64,000 bases of DNA from Rhodoferax bucti (GTDB lineage Bacteria; Pseudomonadota; Gammaproteobacteria; Burkholderiales; Burkholderiaceae_C). The stretch lies in NCBI RefSeq assembly GCF_005876985.1, contig NZ_VAHD01000001.1:930001-994000 (forward strand), given 5' to 3'. Positions within the stretch are counted from its first letter, which is position 1. The number at the start of each line of letters is the position of its first letter. Of this stretch, positions 61,081 through 64,000 are shown in pieces. The notes under the pieces were generated by a model. It saw nothing but the letters and a program-made list of their open reading frames with translations. It was not told the origin of the DNA and did not search any database. Both the position numbers and the translations under genes were made by a program.

Positions 61081-62634
61081 CTACCCACCGGCTCGCAGCA
61101 CCCGCCGGTATTGCATGGCCTCGGCCACATGGGGTAGCAGGGTGGCGTCGGACTGCGCCAGGTCGGCAATCGTGCGGGCGATTTTCAGGGTGCGGTGGGT
61201 GCTGCGGGCCGACCAGCCCAGCTGGGTGGCTGCGGTTTGCAAAAATTTGGCCGCTGCCGGGTCCAAGGCGCTCGATTGGTCGATGGCTTGACCGCTGAGT
61301 GTCTGGTTCGGGTGGCCCTGGCGCCGGATGGCCCGCTCGCGGGCTTGCACGCTGCGCTCACGGATGGCGGCGCTGCTTTCGCCCGGCGGGCTTTGAATCA
61401 GTTCGTCGGCCGGTAGCGCGGGCACTTCCACATGCAAATCGATGCGGTCCATCAAGGGGCCACTGAGCTTGCCTTGGTAGCGCAGCACCTGGTCCGGCGT
61501 GCAGCGGCAGGTGCTGGTGCTGGAGCCGAGGTAGCCACAGGGGCAGGGGTTCATGGCCGCCACCAGCTGGAAGCGGGCCGGAAACTCCGCCCGCCGCGCA
61601 GCCCGGGCGATGGTGATGGTGCCGGTCTCCAACGGCTCGCGCAAAGCCTCAAGCGCGCTCCTGCTGAACTCTGGAAATTCATCTAAAAAGAGGACTCCAT
61701 GGTGCGCCAGCGAGATTTCACCCGGTCGCGGCGGGGAGCCTCCACCCACCAAGGCCACCGCGCTGGCGGAGTGGTGGGGGTGGCACGTCGGCCTTTGGCC
61801 CCACTGCTGTATCTGAAAGCGACCGCACAGGCTGCCGATGGCCGCGCTCTCCAGCGCTTCGTCGGTGCTCATGTCGGGTAGCAAGCCCGCAAAGCGCTGG
61901 GCCAACATCGACTTGCCGGAGCCGGGCGGACCTACGAGCAACAGACTATGGCCCCCTGCCGCTGCAATTTCCAGGGCCCGTTTGGCACTGGCCTGGCCTT
62001 TGACATCGGCCATATCGGCGTGGTGTGCGCGGGCCTGAAGGGGCGCGGGCACCACCCGCACCCAGCCTTCCGGGTCTTGCTCCAGGGGCACGCCTTCGGC
62101 ATCTTTGGCCTGCCCGCCGGGTGCAAAGTGGTGCACCACATCCAGCAAATGGCGCGCGCGGATGACCCGGGAGTCCGGCACCAGCGCGGCTTCCTCGGCA
62201 TTGCCCGGCGGCAGCACCAGTTGGGGGCGCGTGGGGCTGCGGCGCAAGGCCAGCGCCATGGCCAAGGCGCCGCGCACGGCCCGCAGCTCGCCGGACAGGG
62301 ACAACTCGCCTGCAAACTCAAAGCCGGCCAGCGCTGCCGCGTCGATTTGGCCGCTGGCAGCCAGAATGCCCAGGGCAATCGGCAAATCCAGCCGCCCCGA
62401 GTCTTTGGGCAGGTCAGCCGGCGCCAAATTCACCGTAATGCGTTTGTTATTGGGGAACTCCAGCCCGCTGTTCTGGATGGCGCAGCGCACCCGTTCGCGG
62501 GCTTCTTTGACTTCGACATCGGCTAAACCCACCAGCGTGAAACTGGGCAGCCCGTTGGCAAGGTGGACTTCCACGGTGACCTGCACCGCTTCCAGCCCCA
62601 ATAAGGCGCGGCTTTGCACCAAAGACAAGCTCAT
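61081..62634 (-). CDS. comM: YifB/ComM family Mg-chelatase-like AAA+ ATPase
   Basis: A 517-residue protein starts MSLSLVQSRALLGLEAVQVT and has an N-terminal Lon-like/ChlI domain. Walker A is GPPGSGKSMLAQRF, Walker B GVLFLDEFPEF, a zinc-like cysteine set lies in NPCPCGYLGS, and the C-terminal Mg-chelatase region has QTLSGQAIDQSS. In ComM this helicase promotes branch migration during natural transformation. It is divergent from glnK. The ATG at 62634 is the conserved family start; an in-frame extension to 62694 is not. Confidence 0.93.
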   Translation of the reverse strand: MSLSLVQSRALLGLEAVQVTVEVHLANGLPSFTLVGLADVEVKEARERVRCAIQNSGLEFPNNKRITVNLAPADLPKDSGRLDLPIALGILAASGQIDAAALAGFEFAGELSLSGELRAVRGALAMALALRRSPTRPQLVLPPGNAEEAALVPDSRVIRARHLLDVVHHFAPGGQAKDAEGVPLEQDPEGWVRVVPAPLQARAHHADMADVKGQASAKRALEIAAAGGHSLLLVGPPGSGKSMLAQRFAGLLPDMSTDEALESAAIGSLCGRFQIQQWGQRPTCHPHHSASAVALVGGGSPPRPGEISLAHHGVLFLDEFPEFSRSALEALREPLETGTITIARAARRAEFPARFQLVAAMNPCPCGYLGSSTSTCRCTPDQVLRYQGKLSGPLMDRIDLHVEVPALPADELIQSPPGESSAAIRERSVQARERAIRRQGHPNQTLSGQAIDQSSALDPAAAKFLQTAATQLGWSARSTHRTLKIARTIADLAQSDATLLPHVAEAMQYRRVLRAGG

Positions 62635-62784
62635 ATTTCCGTTCCTCCCAAAAAGGTGCGCAACGACACGGTGCATGGCGCCTGTTTGCACCACAAGCGT
62701 GCGTACTGTTGTTTTGTACAGTTATCTTATCGCAAGTCCTTAAATCGTGCGGGGAAATCTGCGCTGCGTGGCAGCGCGAGAACT

Positions 62785-62800
62785 TGGCACGGCTTCTGCT
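62785..62800 (+). promoter_or_regulatory. Sigma-54 promoter of glnK-amtB
   Basis: TGGCACGGCTTCTGCT matches the -24 GG and -12 GC elements at the required 10-nt spacing. Transcription would start about 12 nt on, 70 nt before glnK. Nitrogen control by NtrC through RpoN is the usual regulation of this operon. Confidence 0.7.
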
Positions 62801-62874
62801 TTACGTCATTCAGCTCCCGAAACCTGGTGCATTGCGTCGCCGGGGCCGGACTCTGTCATCAACTATCAAGCTGA

Positions 62875-63222
<348 letters not shown>

Positions 63223-63240
63223 AAGAAAGAGAGCCCGACC

Positions 63241-64000
63241 ATGAAAAAACTTCTCGCCACCATTGCCTTGGGCATGAGTCTGCTGACCGCAGGCACCTTC
63301 GCCCTGGCCCAAACGGCTGCGCCGGCTGCAGATGCCCCCGCGGCAACCGCCTCCGCACCGGAAGCTGCTGCGCCTGCCGCAGCCCCCGCTGCCGCTCCAG
63401 CGGCTGCAGAAGCCGCTCCCGCAGCAGCCCCTGCGCCCGTACCTAACAAGGGCGACACCGCCTGGATGACCATCTCCACCGCCCTGGTGTTGTTCATGAC
63501 CCTGCCCGGCCTGGCCCTGTTCTACGGCGGCTTGGTGCGTAGCAAAAACATGCTGTCCGTGCTGATGCAAGTGTTCGTGGTCACCGCACTCATTTATGTG
63601 CTGTGGGCCGTGTACGGATACACCTTGGCATTCGGTGGCGATGGCGCGTTCTTCGGCACCTTTGACAAGCTGTTCCTCAAGGGCATTACCCCTGACTCGG
63701 TGGCTGCCACCTTCAGCAAGGGCGTCGTGATTCCTGAGCTCACCTTCGTGGCCTTCCAGGCGACGTTTGCGGCCATCACTTGCGCGCTGATCGTCGGTGC
63801 CTTTGCGGAACGTATCAAGTTCTCCGCTGTGTTGGCTTTCTGCGTGATCTGGTTCACCTTCAGCTACCTGCCCATGGCACACATGGTCTGGTACTGGGCC
63901 GGCCCTGATGCGATCACGGACGCTGCTTCTCTGGAAAAAGTGGTGGCTGCTGCCGGTTACCTGTGGGCCAAGGGCGCACTGGACTTCGCAGGTGGCACCG
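63241..64000 (+). CDS. amtB: Ammonium transporter AmtB, N-terminal part
   Basis: The frame starts at ATG 63241 and is open at the right edge of the window, giving 253 residues. A signal peptide (MKKLLATIALGMSLLTAGTF) is followed by about 45 Ala/Pro-rich residues, then the Amt fold begins at DTAWMTISTALVLFMTLPGL. Conserved parts include FYGGLVRSKNMLSVLMQ, ALIVGAFAERIKFSAVLAF and MAHMVWYWAG. The Ala/Pro linker before helix 1 is longer than in E. coli AmtB. It is co-transcribed with glnK. Confidence 0.94.
   Translation, partial: MKKLLATIALGMSLLTAGTFALAQTAAPAADAPAATASAPEAAAPAAAPAAAPAAAEAAPAAAPAPVPNKGDTAWMTISTALVLFMTLPGLALFYGGLVRSKNMLSVLMQVFVVTALIYVLWAVYGYTLAFGGDGAFFGTFDKLFLKGITPDSVAATFSKGVVIPELTFVAFQATFAAITCALIVGAFAERIKFSAVLAFCVIWFTFSYLPMAHMVWYWAGPDAITDAASLEKVVAAAGYLWAKGALDFAGGT

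Noticed and set aside
62660..62700. An NtrC binding site upstream of glnK (GGTGCA and TGCACC nearby)
   Set aside because: The half sites are in the wrong orientation or spacing for the usual TGCACC-N5-GGTGCA consensus.

Overview
The window looks like chromosomal DNA of a Comamonadaceae betaproteobacterium of the Rhodoferax/Curvibacter/Polaromonas type. The grounds are the high-GC codon use, the PEP-CTERM tails ending in GLGLMGAVARRR, a split cobalamin-dependent methionine synthase behind an SAH riboswitch, and a complete MSHA-type pilus locus. No rRNA, tRNA, CRISPR array, transposase or prophage gene was seen. The genus is an inference.

Layout. 1-9.2 kb: end of a hybrid sensor kinase, the ABC-F ATPase uup, a diguanylate cyclase, pirin and a flavin-dependent oxidoreductase, interleaved with three PEP-CTERM transcription units (five small exported proteins, one only 57 residues). 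The three units share a 23-nt upstream motif 53-55 nt before the start codon. 9.2-17.5 kb: beta-alanine/valine-type catabolism (mmsA plus omega-aminotransferase), dadA, LysR and TetR regulators, and galM. 17.5-23.6 kb: a ytfQ-ytfR-ytfT-yjfF-like sugar ABC transporter with an aldo/keto reductase. 23.7-35.6 kb: mixed housekeeping genes, including a 52-aa putative lipoprotein, uspA, a secreted ATP-dependent DNA ligase, a metallophosphoesterase, GTP-type pckG, a glutathione peroxidase, a 46-aa membrane protein, a double AAA+ ATPase and recQ. 35.8-40.8 kb: SAH riboswitch, metH N-terminal half, a Gfo/Idh/MocA oxidoreductase, metH C-terminal half. 41.9-61.0 kb: MSHA pilus cluster in the order E-G-F-A-(O-ligase, opposite strand)-C-D-O-P-Q-I-I2-J-K-L-M-N. 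61-64 kb: comM (yifB) and a sigma-54-type promoter ahead of glnK-amtB.

The pilus genes together encode the retraction-independent type IV pilus machine: assembly ATPase MshE, platform MshG, alignment proteins MshI/I2/J/K, secretin MshL with MshM/MshN, major pilin MshA, minor pilins MshC/D/O/P and the large adhesin-like MshQ. An O-antigen-ligase-like membrane enzyme embedded in the locus suggests pilin glycosylation.

The most unusual signal is a family of 47-nt palindromic repeats. I count eleven copies, seven between genes and four inside coding sequences (uup, dadA, metH, a glycine-zipper protein). Within each orientation the coding copies keep the same reading phase. A second GC-rich palindromic repeat sits in frame inside the zinc-binding region of recQ. 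Both resemble in principle the protein-coding palindromic elements of Rickettsia and deserve a genome-wide check.
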